This document shows, one piece after another, positions 43,045 to 52,788 of a stretch of DNA of 64,000 bases; positions within the stretch are counted from its first letter, which is position 1, and each line of letters opens with the position of its first letter. A program made the translations under genes and the position numbers. Source of the stretch: CAWBRT01 sp963832365 (GTDB taxonomy: Bacteria; Acidobacteriota; Terriglobia; Terriglobales; Acidobacteriaceae); contig CAWHUL010000002.1 of the NCBI GenBank assembly GCA_963832365.1, positions 186,001 through 250,000 of the forward strand, read 5' to 3'. The notes beneath the pieces were generated by a model. It made no database searches and had not been told where the DNA came from. It saw only the letters and a list, made by a program, of their open reading frames with translations.

Positions 43045-44313
43045 CTACCTGGCCACGGCGCTGGCGGCGGTATCGATCGGCAGCGGACGAAGCGAGGTCA
43101 TCATAAACACAACGCAGAGGATGCCGACAACGGTGATGGCACCTCCGAAAGCCAGCGCGAACTGAAATCCGAATTGTTGGGCGACATACCCGGTAAGAAT
43201 CGGCGCGGCGATGGAAGCCACGGCCCCGGAGGTATTATTGATCCCACCTAGCGTCCCCGACATCCCCTTGGGCGCGAGGTCTTGCGGAAAAGTCCAGGTC
43301 AGAGCCGAGCAGGCAGACTCCCCACCCATGGCGACCACCAGCAACCAGGCTGCGACGACAGCGCTTTCGGCGAAGCCGGCAAAAACTACTGCCAGGGAAA
43401 CCACTTGCATCGCCACGAGCAGACTTTTCTTCACCTTTGTCGAATCCATGCCGGAGTTGATCATCTTGTCGGCGATGATGCCGATCGCCGGCTGGGTAAT
43501 CATGCCAGCAATCCACGGCATGGTGGAATAAAATGCCACTTTGCGCAGATCGAGATGACGGGCGTGTATCAGGTATCCCGGCAGCCAGGTGAGGAACAGA
43601 TAGTAGAGGTAGTCCTGGCAGAACTTGACGCAAATCATCGCCCAAATGTTCCGGTACCTGAGCAGCACCATGATGGGGATGCGCTTCGGGGCTGGAGTCG
43701 TGCCGGCCTGGGGAGTTGAACTGCCGGGCTTATCGCCATAGGTGAGGAACCACAGGGCGACCCAGAGCAGGCTGCCCAATCCGGTAATGTAAAACGCGAC
43801 GTGCCAGTTGGGTTGCGCCTTCGAGCCGAAGGCGAGCATCAATCCGATCATCAACGCCGGACACACGGCAAAGCCGACACGCAGCCCGGCCATGAAGACG
43901 CCGGTCGCCATCCCACGCTGCGACTTGTCGAAGCGCTCGGCTATGACCTTGGTTGCCGCCGGGAAGTTTGCCGACTCGCCCACGCCGATCAATATGCGGG
44001 TAATGAGAAGGGTTCCCAGACCCTTTGCCAGCCCGGTCGCTGCCGAGGCGAATGACCACAAAGCCGCGCCCAGGCCATAGACCTTCTTTTCTCCGTAGCG
44101 GTCACACAGCCGCCCCGCAGGCAAATTGCCCAGCAGGTACGCCCACCCGAACGCAGACAGCACCATGCCCATGGTCGTCAGGCTGAGGTTCAGGTCTTTG
44201 GCAATGAAGCTATTGGCAACTGCAAGGCTAGAGCGGTCGAGCGCGTTAATCGCATTTCCGCTGAAGATAAGGAACAGCATCCAGTACTTGGTCGACGTCT
44301 TGCGGGTTTCCAC
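43045..44313 (-). CDS. MFS transporter of the anion:cation symporter type
   Basis: A roughly 422-residue transporter with 12 membrane segments. The MFS loop 2-3 motif reads GNLPAGRLCDRYGEKKVYGLGAALWSFASAATGLAKG, and GVGESANFPAATKVIAERF is the ACS-family signature. Members carry hexuronates, galactonate or other organic acids. The ATG at 44331 is possible, but the GTG at 44313 (VETRKTSTKYW) has AAGGAG five bases upstream and is the better start. It lies upstream of hbd on the same strand. Substrate is unknown. Confidence 0.88.
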   Translation of the reverse strand: METRKTSTKYWMLFLIFSGNAINALDRSSLAVANSFIAKDLNLSLTTMGMVLSAFGWAYLLGNLPAGRLCDRYGEKKVYGLGAALWSFASAATGLAKGLGTLLITRILIGVGESANFPAATKVIAERFDKSQRGMATGVFMAGLRVGFAVCPALMIGLMLAFGSKAQPNWHVAFYITGLGSLLWVALWFLTYGDKPGSSTPQAGTTPAPKRIPIMVLLRYRNIWAMICVKFCQDYLYYLFLTWLPGYLIHARHLDLRKVAFYSTMPWIAGMITQPAIGIIADKMINSGMDSTKVKKSLLVAMQVVSLAVVFAGFAESAVVAAWLLVVAMGGESACSALTWTFPQDLAPKGMSGTLGGINNTSGAVASIAAPILTGYVAQQFGFQFALAFGGAITVVGILCVVFMMTSLRPLPIDTAASAVAR

Positions 44314-44331
44314 AAAATCTCCTTCACTCAT

Positions 44332-44678
44332 CGATCGTCATGCATGGGTTGCACACTTGTTCGAACGCCGAAGCCGGCGAAAAATTGATATTGATAGTGG
44401 CTCCTCATTCTGCGTCAGCTCCGCTAAGGCAGTCAAACTCTTTTCGTTCCGCATCGCGCCGACGCGCCACCCAGTGAAAAGCTGGGCGTTGCGGTCGACG
44501 TCAACGAGGATATGATTCTGCACTACGTTGGAGTAGAGGGCTCCGCTGGCCGCGGTCCCCGAGCACGCGATGATGCCGGCTCGCCGGGATCCCGCAAAGG
44601 GTGAGCGGTGTCGCAGGGGCTTTATTTTTGAACTCAGCCATCCAGAGCGGACGACTGAACAACGGGTCTAGACGGGCA
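44332..44678. other. Intergenic region without recognised gene
   Basis: No frame with coding character or ribosome site stands out in this stretch between the MFS gene and a small hypothetical gene on the same strand. It is of ordinary composition. The MFS promoter should lie near 44340-44420. No repeat of the window's families is present. Confidence 0.4.
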
Positions 44679-45005
44679 TTAGTCGGATAGGTTCCATTTC
44701 TTCACGAGTGCCGCCTTCTGATTCAGCAGCCATTGCTCCCACTGAGTTTTCGTTTTCGTCGGAAACTTCGACAAGATCAACGACACAAACTTGTCGAAAC
44801 TCAGTGTGGCTTGAGTTGCGCGGACCGACTGGAACATCTCTTCCATAGTTGGTAATGGCACATCCGCAGTGGAAACAACCTTTGGCCCAGCGCTGACGGG
44901 ATTCGACGGAGGTTTCGGAGGGGCGGTAATTGTTGTCGGCTTGCCAGTGCCCGGTGTCGGGTCGTGCTTTACAAACTGGCTCTTCCAGAAATCATCGTTC
45001 TTCAT
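44679..45005 (-). CDS. Hypothetical protein
   Basis: A 108-residue frame beginning MKNDDFWKSQFVKHDP (start at 45005; open to 45077). A Pro/Thr/Lys-rich segment (TGKPTTITAPPKPPSNP) is followed by a helical C-terminal part, PTMEEMFQSVRATQATLSFDKFVSLILSKFPTKTKTQWEQWLLNQKAALVKKW, that looks like a compact helical domain. No family recognised. It follows another small gene on the same strand. Confidence 0.5.
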   Translation of the reverse strand: MKNDDFWKSQFVKHDPTPGTGKPTTITAPPKPPSNPVSAGPKVVSTADVPLPTMEEMFQSVRATQATLSFDKFVSLILSKFPTKTKTQWEQWLLNQKAALVKKWNLSD

Positions 45006-45091
45006 AAAGGCGTTAATTGGCTTCCTTGTGTTCTTACTTCGGGATGTCCGCGGAATCCCGCCCACGGCCTGACGCATTCGGCGCTGGAGGG

Positions 45092-45388
45092 TCAGCGGGA
45101 TGAAAACACAGTCTCAATACCAGGGCCCCCGGCTTCGATTGGCTCTGCTGACGGCACTCCCGCCGGCAATGCTATCTCGGGCTGTCCTTGTGTGCCTTCG
45201 AGAGCGATCACGGCCGCCGCTCCAACCTGTCGCTCTTCGATACCTGCAATCCGCTGAAGCACGTCATTGGCCGTGTCCTGAATGCGCGTACTGGGCTTGT
45301 GGAGCTTGCGAATCGATTTGAAAGCAAGGTGGCACAATGCAAAGCGATTTTGGGTTTGTAAAGCAGCAAATACGATATGTGCGCGCAT
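45092..45388 (-). CDS. Small hypothetical protein, omega-subunit-like pattern
   Basis: A 98-residue frame with a good ribosome site, AAGGAG, 8 bases before the ATG. The first 48 residues, MRAHIVFAALQTQNRFALCHLAFKSIRKLHKPSTRIQDTANDVLQRI, recall the pattern of small omega-subunit-like proteins (NRF...), but the resemblance is weak. The rest is Ala/Glu/Pro-rich. Probably a real gene; function unknown. Confidence 0.5.
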   Translation of the reverse strand: MRAHIVFAALQTQNRFALCHLAFKSIRKLHKPSTRIQDTANDVLQRIAGIEERQVGAAAVIALEGTQGQPEIALPAGVPSAEPIEAGGPGIETVFSSR

Positions 45389-46214
45389 GACTCAGTCTCC
45401 TTATTCGTCACGAGAGGGTGCTTGGGACCAATAACGCGTGGAGGAGCAGCTCCGCAGTTCCAAACTGCGCCGCACCATTGACAGGGAGATGTGAGTCTCT
45501 CCGCACCACGATGGTAAATGGGAGGCGTACATACACATATTGGCAGCTATATTCACACTTGGCGATGACGCACGTCACAATGGCGAGAATAAACTCCTGC
45601 CGCCAAAGACACGTCCAATACGGTGAGATCTCTCCTGATGCCAACCCCTGTGCTCGCTGGGGCTTTCTTGTGAGGCGAACACCATTAGAGTACCACACCA
45701 TAGCGGGCAGGGAAGTGCGATCGATGGCACTCCCTATACGGGCAGACAGCGACACGATGTTCTGGGGCAACACGAATGCGGAATCGAACTTAGGAATCTA
45801 GAGCGGCGGGCTCAGGATAGACGTTTCGGTCAGCCACGAGTTGGCTTTACTTGGCGCCAACTTTCATTGCTCTTTGGGATTCGCCGGCTTTGTCCTCGAC
45901 AGTATGTGATGTCGGCGCCCGGCGTTGTCCGGTCGCTCTCCGCGAAAGTCGCTCAACACCTTCAAATACAGTTTCGAGCAGCTCCAGACATCGAATGGAC
46001 ACACTGCCGGTAAACGATTGCATGTAAGAACCCAATTTTTTTTGACGCTCCACGCGATGCTCCAAGAAATTCCCTAAGAAGGAGGATGCGCCATCCGGCG
46101 ACTAGTGGCCTCAGTTGTCGTTCAAGAAGCCGACACTGGCTGCTCGATAACAACCGTGATAGTTGGATGGCAAGGTGAACTGCTCGGTTGCTTAATACCG
46201 GAATTAAGTGACTC
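45389..46214. other. Long stretch without a convincing gene
   Basis: Frames here on both strands (such as minus 45408-45773 and plus 45418-45801) overlap each other and lack ribosome sites or domain patterns. A frame at 45847-46065 on the minus strand, MEHRVERQKKLGSYMQ..., is possible but weak. A T-run (about 46038) and poor coding character suggest decayed or regulatory DNA. No repeat family copy is recognised. Confidence 0.4.
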
Positions 46215-47480
46215 TTATTGCAAGAGTTTCTGCTGAAAGACCAAAACGCCCAGTCCGAGCAGTGCGACAGCAACCGTGATGACGGCCACGGCGCGGCTCA
46301 GGGCTTTGTGTCGTGTCTGCTGATAGATGAGCGGAAGGGTAACCAGAGAGCTTGAAACCGTCGCGAGCACCGCCGCCGCCCCTGCTAGATGTGGTGCGAT
46401 AGTTCCGTCGGATGCCATTAAAGCCGCACTCGCCGTCGTACTTGCGCTGCTGACAAAGCCGCCGATAAAACTCACGACCAAAAATCCCAGGTGACCAAGG
46501 TGACGCTCGGCCAGCGAACTAGCCACCTGAATGACAACGAAGATCGAGCCCATTGTCAGAACCCGGCGGAGAGATATCGGGGACGAAAGTTCCAGTTCAT
46601 GCACAGCCGCTTTGCTGTTTTTTCTCCCGACCCAGGTGATCAGGGCGGCGGCAAAAGCCATACAGAGCAGAGGCCACACCGCTGTGCCGACGGCTGCGCG
46701 GCCAAAGATCAACAGGATCGCGAGATTCCTGAGAAACATCGAGATGCGCGTAAGCAGGATCAGCCCCACGGCTCGTGAGATGGATTCATCTTCCGCCGGG
46801 CGAAGCCAGCGCGAAAGTTCGGCGACCGTTGCTGTGCTGTTAACCAGTCCCCCGAGCGCGGCGGCGTAGTAGAGTCCCTGGTTGCTGTAGATGCGCAGGA
46901 AAACGTAATTCACGAAGCCAATGCCCGCCAGTACAATGACCGCGATCCATGCTTCACGGGGATTCAGCAGGTGCCATTTGTCGATGAAGTGGTTGGGCAG
47001 GATGGGATAGATCACGAACCCGAGTAGGCCGAGCAGAACTGCGCTGCGGATTTCCTGGGGTGTGAGGCCGCCGGCAAAGCGTGTCAATTCGGTCTTCCAT
47101 GCCAGCAGCATGGTGATGATGATGGCTGACGATATGGGTGTAAACGTGTGCCCCTCGCCCACGAGAATTCCGAGTAGAGCGACCGCGATCAATGCCGCCG
47201 AAGTGGTGATTTCAAGCGAGCGGTTGACCAGCATCACACGCAGGTTGACGAAAATGACCATCAGGAAAACCCCGATGACAACCGCAACGGAAAATTCACG
47301 GCCCAATAGAGCCGCGAGCATTCCGGCCATCGAGGTTATGGCGAAAGTGCGGACCCCCACATCTTTGTGCGCCCACTCGCGTTCGAGACCGACAAGGGTG
47401 CCTATGCCAAGCGCAATCGCAAGCTTGATGGCAACTTGAACCGGCGGAAATAAATGCTGAAAATAGGTCGCCAGCATCAT
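46215..47480 (-). CDS. MgtC/SapB-domain membrane protein with DUF4010
   Basis: A 421-residue membrane protein with about 12 hydrophobic segments. The N-terminal 140 residues are an MgtC/SapB domain (ALGIGTLVGLEREWAHKDVGVRTFAITSMAGMLAALLG). The remainder is DUF4010-like, with GLYYAAALGGLVNSTATVAELSRW and SFIGGFVSSASTTASAALMASDG. Family members are linked with magnesium or acid stress, but the function of this two-domain form is not established. Divergent from yraN. Confidence 0.88.
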   Translation of the reverse strand: MMLATYFQHLFPPVQVAIKLAIALGIGTLVGLEREWAHKDVGVRTFAITSMAGMLAALLGREFSVAVVIGVFLMVIFVNLRVMLVNRSLEITTSAALIAVALLGILVGEGHTFTPISSAIIITMLLAWKTELTRFAGGLTPQEIRSAVLLGLLGFVIYPILPNHFIDKWHLLNPREAWIAVIVLAGIGFVNYVFLRIYSNQGLYYAAALGGLVNSTATVAELSRWLRPAEDESISRAVGLILLTRISMFLRNLAILLIFGRAAVGTAVWPLLCMAFAAALITWVGRKNSKAAVHELELSSPISLRRVLTMGSIFVVIQVASSLAERHLGHLGFLVVSFIGGFVSSASTTASAALMASDGTIAPHLAGAAAVLATVSSSLVTLPLIYQQTRHKALSRAVAVITVAVALLGLGVLVFQQKLLQ

Positions 47481-47681
47481 GGCACGCAGAATTCGAGGAA
47501 CTCAGGTTTGAACTCTAAACCTATCCGCCTCTGCAAACAAGCCGGAAACATTCGTCGGTATCGAAAATGTGCTCACAAAAGTATGTTCATCGCGCGGATA
47601 AGCTACCCTGCCCGTGTATTGCCGCCGGCACTGTGCGCCGCGTCACCGCTTGCAGAAGGGCAGAATCCGTAAACTGCCGCG

Positions 47682-48153
47682 ATGGCGAATGTGTGGCTCA
47701 CGCGCGCGCTGTGCGATGTGCTCGATTGGACGGCCAAGATCTTCCGTCGCGAGCCGCCTCAGGCCAGGCACATCAAGACCGGGCGGCGAGGCGAAGATCA
47801 GGCCTACTTCCATCTGCGCAAGATGGGATACATCATTGTGGCGCGCAACTGGCGCGCCGTCAGCCATCGAGGTGAGCTCGACCTGATTGGCTGGGACCAG
47901 CATGTGCTCTGCTTCATCGAGGTCAAAACCCGCACATCGCGCGACGTAAAGCCCGCCGAAGCGGCAGTCGACCGGGGGAAGCGGTACCAGGTCTCCCGCA
48001 TGGCTCGCGAGTACCTGCGGCATCTGCGTCCTGGAATTCCCATCAGATTTCGATGTGGTTTCCGTGTATCTCGAACCGGACCAGCAGACCGAAATCCAAG
48101 TATTCAAGAACGCTTATTCATGGCGTAGTATGAAACCAGCCCGCTACCGCTGA
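47682..48153 (+). CDS. YraN-family (UPF0102) endonuclease-like protein, with a single-base frameshift
   Basis: A small nuclease-fold protein. The first frame contains KTGRRGEDQAYFHLRKMGYIIVARNWRAVSHRGELDLIGWDQHVLCFIEVKTRTS, which has the Asp, Glu and Lys of the Holliday-junction-resolvase-like fold (GELDLI...FIEVKTR). At 48048-48050 a TTT run shifts the frame. The next frame resumes as DVVSVYLEPDQQTEIQVFKNAYSW, the usual C-terminal pattern (RFDVVSVYL...FKNAYS), to a stop at 48153. Joined length is about 157. One extra T is the simplest explanation. galT follows 57 bp later. Confidence 0.88.
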
Positions 48154-48209
48154 CCGCGGATGCGAGTCAATCCGGCTCTCCGCCCACAGGAATTTCAGAG
48201 AGGTTGCAC

Positions 48210-49256
48210 TTGCCCGAACTGCGAAAAGATCCGATCGTCGGCCGTTGGGTAATTGTCTCGACTGACCGTGCTAAACGCCCCACAGACTTTTTCCGCCAGC
48301 AGGTCACGCTAAAGGGCGGGTTCTGTCCGTTCTGCTATGGCAACGAATCTAAGACTCCTCCCGAGATTCTTGCCTATCGACCCCCGCTGAATGGCGGCCC
48401 GCAACCGCCGCGCGACTCTCCCGGCTGGACGGTGCGAGTGGTGCCGAACAAGTTTCCGGCGCTCGGCATTGAAGGCAATCTGAACCGCCAGGCCGAGGGC
48501 ATGTTCGACAAAATGACCGGCGTCGGCGCGCACGAGGTCATCATTGAATCGCCCGAGCATTCGGCGACCTTGGCAACGCTTTCCGCCAAGCGCATCGAGG
48601 ACGTGCTATGGGCCTTTCGCGACCGCATCGTCGACCTCAAGCGCGACCGCCGATTCAAATACATTCTCCTGTTTAAGAATTACGGAGAGGCCGCCGGCGC
48701 CACCCTCGAACATCCGCACGCGCAGTTGATCGCGCTGCCCATCATCCCCAAGCATGCTCTGGAAGAGCTCGAAGGCGCCAAGCAGTACTACATCTTTAAG
48801 GAGCGTTGCGTTTACTGCGACATGATCCGGCAGGAGCTGGAGAATCCCATTCGCGTGGTCTCGGAGAACAGCGAATTTGTCACCATGGCTCCTTATGCGC
48901 CCCGCTTTCCCTTTGAGACATGGATTCTGCCGAAGCGCCATGAATCGTCTTTCGAGAATTCGTCCTCGCAGGTGTTTGACGCGCTGGCGCGGGCGTTAAG
49001 AGAGCTGGCAATCAAGGCCGACATTGTGCTCGACAAACCCGCCTACAACCTCATCATTCACAGCTCGCCGCTGCAAGACCCTTCCAACGAGCACTATCAC
49101 TGGCACGTGGAATTCATGCCTCGGCTCACCAAGACCGCGGGCTTCGAGTGGGGAACAGGGTTCTACATTAATCCCACGCCGCCCGAGGAATCCGCGCGCT
49201 TCCTGCGTGCCGCCGACGTGACCCACTTCGAACGCGAACTGGCGGGATTGATGTAG
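48210..49256 (+). CDS. galT: Galactose-1-phosphate uridylyltransferase
   Basis: GalT exchanges UDP between glucose-1-P and galactose-1-P in the Leloir pathway. The start TTG at 48210 (MPELRKDPIVGRWVIVSTDRAKRP) has AGAGAGG 6 bases upstream; a TTG two codons earlier is less well placed. Visible are the zinc pair in FCPFCYG, the nucleophile region EHPHAQLIALP (HPH-x-Q), and CVYCDMI as a second Cys pair. The end includes YHWHVEFMPRL. At 348 residues it is normal. In members of this type found away from gal genes the substrate range may be broader; no galK or galE is in the window. Confidence 0.93.
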   Translation: MPELRKDPIVGRWVIVSTDRAKRPTDFFRQQVTLKGGFCPFCYGNESKTPPEILAYRPPLNGGPQPPRDSPGWTVRVVPNKFPALGIEGNLNRQAEGMFDKMTGVGAHEVIIESPEHSATLATLSAKRIEDVLWAFRDRIVDLKRDRRFKYILLFKNYGEAAGATLEHPHAQLIALPIIPKHALEELEGAKQYYIFKERCVYCDMIRQELENPIRVVSENSEFVTMAPYAPRFPFETWILPKRHESSFENSSSQVFDALARALRELAIKADIVLDKPAYNLIIHSSPLQDPSNEHYHWHVEFMPRLTKTAGFEWGTGFYINPTPPEESARFLRAADVTHFERELAGLM

Positions 49257-49303
49257 ACGCTCCGGCGCTTCCCGTCATCGCGTCCGATAGCCGCATAAAC
49301 AAA

Positions 49304-49322
49304 GGCCGCCTCGATGGCGGCC
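49304..49322. terminator. Hairpin terminator between galT and the ACT gene
   Basis: GGCCGCC-TCGAT-GGCGGCC is a perfect 7-bp stem. On the minus strand it is followed by TTTGTTTAT, so it best ends the ACT-domain gene to its right; on the plus strand the following CTGATTATCTTT is weaker. It could serve both convergent genes. Confidence 0.75.
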
Positions 49323-49364
49323 CTGATTATCTTTGAAACACCAGCTAGCTGCGCCGTAGCGTTC

Positions 49365-49772
49365 TTATCCCAATAGTTGGCGTTTGATCCTATGCCCTGC
49401 CTCTGCCAGCGCGTGCTCCGCGGCATCGACGGCCTCTTCCCTCACCAGCAGGTAATCAGTGTCAAACGTCGAAATTGCAAAGAGGCTCACGCCGGCGTCG
49501 CTCAATGGTTTAACAAGAGCCAGCAACACGCCCGTCATAGCGAACTCCAACGGTCCTTCAACCATGAACATGCGCCAGCCCGACTCGTTCCGGACGTTTG
49601 TGGGCGGTACATTCTCCTCACATACCACCGAGAGTTCGTCGCTGGTGCGAACCAATGCGAAAAACCCGGAAGCATTGAGAACCCACGGCGGGATCGACTC
49701 GCTGGATCTCAACCGACAAATCGCAAACCTGCGTTGCAACAGTACCAGGTTCAACCGCGGCTCCACGGCCAC
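49365..49772 (-). CDS. ACT-domain protein
   Basis: A small protein of about 135 residues with one or two ACT folds, which bind amino acids. The frame is open to 49922 but upstream codons overlap a palindromic repeat, so a GTG at 49772 or 49766 (VEPRLNLVLLQRRFAICRL) is the likely start. The C-terminal module reads FMVEGPLEFAMTGVLLALVKPLSDAGVSLFAISTFDTDYLLVREEAVDAAEHALAEAGHRI, typical of the ACT_7/CASTOR-like type. Ligand unknown. It is convergent with galT. Confidence 0.82.
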   Translation of the reverse strand: MAVEPRLNLVLLQRRFAICRLRSSESIPPWVLNASGFFALVRTSDELSVVCEENVPPTNVRNESGWRMFMVEGPLEFAMTGVLLALVKPLSDAGVSLFAISTFDTDYLLVREEAVDAAEHALAEAGHRIKRQLLG

Positions 49773-49829
49773 ATTCGTTTCCTGAACAAACCGCTGTAGC
49801 ACGCCAGCATTATAGCTGCGTGACGTGGC

Positions 49830-49872
49830 CGGGTGCCCCACGTCCCGCCCCGCTTTTGGGCTGACGTGGGGT
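49830..49872 (-). repeat. Palindromic repeat, family A
   Basis: Read on the minus strand: TACCCCACGTCAGCC, loop, GGGACGTGGGGCACCCG. Nearly the same stem as the copies at 32138 and 58271. It lies between the ACT gene and the aminotransferase on the same strand. Confidence 0.8.
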
Positions 49873-49950
49873 ATTTCTTTGCACGAGGCCAACATCGAGG
49901 CCCTGGGTGGACACACGACCACCCAACCAGCAGTCCTGGAAGCCTTTCGC

Positions 49951-51336
49951 TTACATCACCGACACGCCGGCATCCCGCCGCTTGCCCACTTCGCGGATGC
50001 ACTCTTCGAGCACGTCCAGGGCAAGGTCCGCCTGCTCCTTGCTCACGATCAGCGGAGGCGCGATGCGAATCGTGTTCGGACCCGCGCCCAGCAACAGCAC
50101 TCCCTTTTCGAACGCCATCTGGACCACCCGGTCGCGCTCCTCGACGGCCGGCTTTTTGGTCTTCTTGTCCGCAACCAGCTCCACGCCGATCATCAATCCA
50201 AGCCCGCGCACATCGCCGACGAGCGGCAGAGTCTCCGGCCACGCATCGATGCGCTGCATGATGTGCCGCCCAACCACCTCCGCGTTGCTGACGCCTTCGC
50301 GCTCCAGCACATCGAGCGTTGCCAGCGCGGCGGCGATTGCAACCGGATTGCCTCCGAAGGTCGATGCGTGCGAACCGGGCGTCCAATCCATGATTTCGGC
50401 GCGCGTGATCAACGCACTGAGCGGCATGCCGCTGGCAATGCCTTTGGCAATGCAGACCATGTCGGGCTCGACGCCGGTGTGCTCCACCGACCACCATTTG
50501 CCGCTGCGTCCCATGCCGGCCTGCACCTCGTCGACCACCAGCAGGATGCCGTGACGATCGCAGATTCGGCGCAGCTCCTGCATGAAGGCCGGAGGAGCGG
50601 GCAGGTAGCCGCCTTCGCCTTGTATCGGCTCGACAAAAATGGCCGCGCATTCCTCGGGAGCCATTTCGGTCCGGAAGATCACGTCTTCGATATGACGCGC
50701 CGTCTGCACCGCATACTCATCTGCCGGCATACCCGCCGGACGGCGATACAGATTAGGGAATGGCGCATGAATCACCCCCGGAACCAGCGGTGAAAAGCGA
50801 CGGCGCTGCTGCACCTTGGAACAGGTAAGCGAGAGCGCTCCCATGGTCCGTCCGTGGAAGCTGCCGTGGAACGCGATTACTCCCTGCCTCCGAGTGTGAT
50901 AGCGAGCCAGTTTCAGCGCGGCCTCGACGGCCTCCGCCCCCGAGTTTCCGTAGTGAACCCGATGTGGACCTTTCATGGGCGCGATTTGCGACAGCCTTTC
51001 GGCCAGTTCCACCAACTGCGGATAGTAAAAGTCCGTGCCCGACATATGAATCAACTCAGCCGCCTGGCGCTGAATTGCCGAGACTACCTCGGGATGGCAA
51101 TGGCCGGTGCTGACGACGGCGATGCCCGCTGAAAAATCAAAAAACTCGTTCCCATCCACGTCCTCGATCACGATGCCGCGCCCGGACTTGGCAACCAGCG
51201 GATACGAGCGAGTATAAGAAGGCGAAATGAACCGCTCGTCGGCCTCAATGATGCGTCGCGCGTTTGGGCCGGGCAGCCTGGTCCGAATCATGGGACCGGC
51301 AATCGTCGGGTTCAGAGTAATCGTCATACTATTCAT
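49951..51336 (-). CDS. Class III aminotransferase (GabT/acetylornithine type)
   Basis: A 461-residue PLP enzyme. The ATG at 51336 (MNSMTITLNPTIAGP) has GGAGG 6 bases upstream; the frame is open to 51375. Motifs: SAGIAVVSTGHCHPEVV, HYGNSGAEAVEAALKLARYHT, FHGSFHGRTMGALS, FVEPIQGEGGYL, LLVVDEVQAGMGR and the PLP Lys in VCIAKGIASGMPL, then ASTFGGNPVAIAAA. The pattern fits 4-aminobutyrate, ornithine or related omega-aminotransferases; the substrate cannot be fixed by eye. A hairpin lies 60-90 bp upstream of the start. No operon partner. Confidence 0.9.
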   Translation of the reverse strand: MNSMTITLNPTIAGPMIRTRLPGPNARRIIEADERFISPSYTRSYPLVAKSGRGIVIEDVDGNEFFDFSAGIAVVSTGHCHPEVVSAIQRQAAELIHMSGTDFYYPQLVELAERLSQIAPMKGPHRVHYGNSGAEAVEAALKLARYHTRRQGVIAFHGSFHGRTMGALSLTCSKVQQRRRFSPLVPGVIHAPFPNLYRRPAGMPADEYAVQTARHIEDVIFRTEMAPEECAAIFVEPIQGEGGYLPAPPAFMQELRRICDRHGILLVVDEVQAGMGRSGKWWSVEHTGVEPDMVCIAKGIASGMPLSALITRAEIMDWTPGSHASTFGGNPVAIAAALATLDVLEREGVSNAEVVGRHIMQRIDAWPETLPLVGDVRGLGLMIGVELVADKKTKKPAVEERDRVVQMAFEKGVLLLGAGPNTIRIAPPLIVSKEQADLALDVLEECIREVGKRRDAGVSVM

Positions 51337-51395
51337 TGGATTCCTCCATCGCGCCCCTGACAGCGCCAGCTTCACACTTTTTTTGGGGCAAACAG

Positions 51396-51427
51396 TGCGT
51401 CAGGTCCGACAGATTGGGCCTGACGCA
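51396..51427. promoter_or_regulatory. Inverted repeat upstream of the aminotransferase
   Basis: TGCGTCAGG (51396-51404) is exactly complementary to CCTGACGCA (51419-51427) around a 14-base loop. No T-run follows on either strand, so it is more likely an operator or leader structure than a terminator. The rest of the 51428-51937 gap shows no gene; it should hold the promoters of this gene and of the Crp-type regulator. Confidence 0.45.
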
Positions 51428-51937
51428 GTCACTTGTCCGCGGGACGAGCGGTCTACTGGCTCGAATCCGCGAAATCGCAGCCGGGCTGCATGACGATGAA
51501 AGCGGGATTAATCGCCGGCGAAAAGGCTGGGACGGGAGGTCGAAGGCGAAAGATGGGTCAGCACTCGCGACGAAAAGCGCTGCGCGCCACGCGCCCTCAG
51601 GGAGCGCACGCCGTGATGTGAGATTGGTCGAAACATAAGAATCTCCCACATTTATTGTATCCCGACGGACGCCACGGCGTAACCCCCTGTATTAAATCGA
51701 CGGGCACCGGAGACCACCCATAGGCTATCCGCTGGGTTCGCCTAGACGCTTCCCAAGCGGCACGCACGGCGGGGTGGTGCGTTGATAGCGGCTTTATGGC
51801 GAATCACAACCGCTTGTGATAAACGGACTTGAAATGTCGGCAGGCGGGTTCATACTCTCAAATTGGCCCCTGGGTCCTGCCCCAGTTGATATTTTTTTAC
51901 CGATTCGGAAAGTGATTTCGCTGTGGGAGGTGCCGTT

Positions 51938-52699
51938 ATGGCCAAGCCTTCCCCAACCCTTCCAGCAGAACCCTCACCATCGAGACGAAATGGTGAGGAG
52001 CTTCAGATTCAGAACGAAATCCTGCTCGATCTCTCACCCGAAGATTGCAAGGCGGTGGTGTCGAACCTGGAATTCGTGCGATTGAAACCGCGCCAGGTTC
52101 TGCATGAGGCTGGGGAGCCGCTTAAGTCCGGCTACTTCTGCAATTCAGGAATGTTCTCGATTCTAAGCGCCATGCCTGACGGCAAACTTGTGGCCGTGGG
52201 GCTGATCGGAAAGGAAGGATTTGCAGGGCTGCCATTGATCGCGGGTTTTCGCACCGCCCATGCCAGAACCATTGTTCAAGTCGAAGCAACCGCATTCCGG
52301 GTCGATGCCAGCCAGCTTTTGTCTTTGTTCTGCCATTATCCCAAACTGGAGCGGCGGCTCCACCGGTATGAGCAGTTCTTGATCTTGCAGGTGATACAGA
52401 CAGCAGCGTGCAACCGGCTCCATGGCGTGCAGGACAGACTGGCGCGATGGCTGTTAATGACGCAGGACCGCATCGGCTGCAACGCTTTTCCCATTACACA
52501 GGACTTCCTCTCGCAGATGATAGGAACCCGCCGCTCGAGCGTTTCGCAGTGCGCCTGTATTTTGCAGAAAGCGCGTTTGATTTCTTACACCCGGGGAAGA
52601 GTGACCATCCTGGACCGAAGCGGACTGGAAGATTCAGCTTGCGAGTGCTATCGGCTGCTGCGGCAGCAGACTAAGGAGTGGCAGCAGCAACTCGAATAA
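51938..52699 (+). CDS. Crp/Fnr-family transcription regulator
   Basis: A 253-residue regulator. The N-terminal cyclic-nucleotide-binding-like domain covers about residues 30-150 (LKPRQVLHEAGEPLKSGYFCNSGMFSIL, GLIGKEGFAGLPLIAG). The C-terminal winged helix reads DRLARWLLMTQDRIGCNAFPITQDFLSQMIGTRRSSVSQCACILQKARLISYTRGRVTILDRSGLEDSACECY. The recognition helix TRRSSVSQCACIL and the cyclic-nucleotide pocket differ from CRP, and no Fnr cluster Cys set is seen at the N-terminus, so the ligand is unclear. GGGAGG precedes the ATG at 51938. A receiver gene follows about 90 bp later, possibly regulated together. Confidence 0.9.
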   Translation: MAKPSPTLPAEPSPSRRNGEELQIQNEILLDLSPEDCKAVVSNLEFVRLKPRQVLHEAGEPLKSGYFCNSGMFSILSAMPDGKLVAVGLIGKEGFAGLPLIAGFRTAHARTIVQVEATAFRVDASQLLSLFCHYPKLERRLHRYEQFLILQVIQTAACNRLHGVQDRLARWLLMTQDRIGCNAFPITQDFLSQMIGTRRSSVSQCACILQKARLISYTRGRVTILDRSGLEDSACECYRLLRQQTKEWQQQLE

Positions 52700-52788
52700 T
52701 TGCGTGCGCCAGCGCACGTTTGAAGGTTCCCAATCGTACCGACGAGACTCCCGCATGTAGATACTATTCAATTAACAGGGCTGGCGGT

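Noticed and set aside
45847..46065. Minus-strand frame of 72 codons
   Set aside because: No ribosome site at a workable distance and no recognised pattern; left as non-coding.
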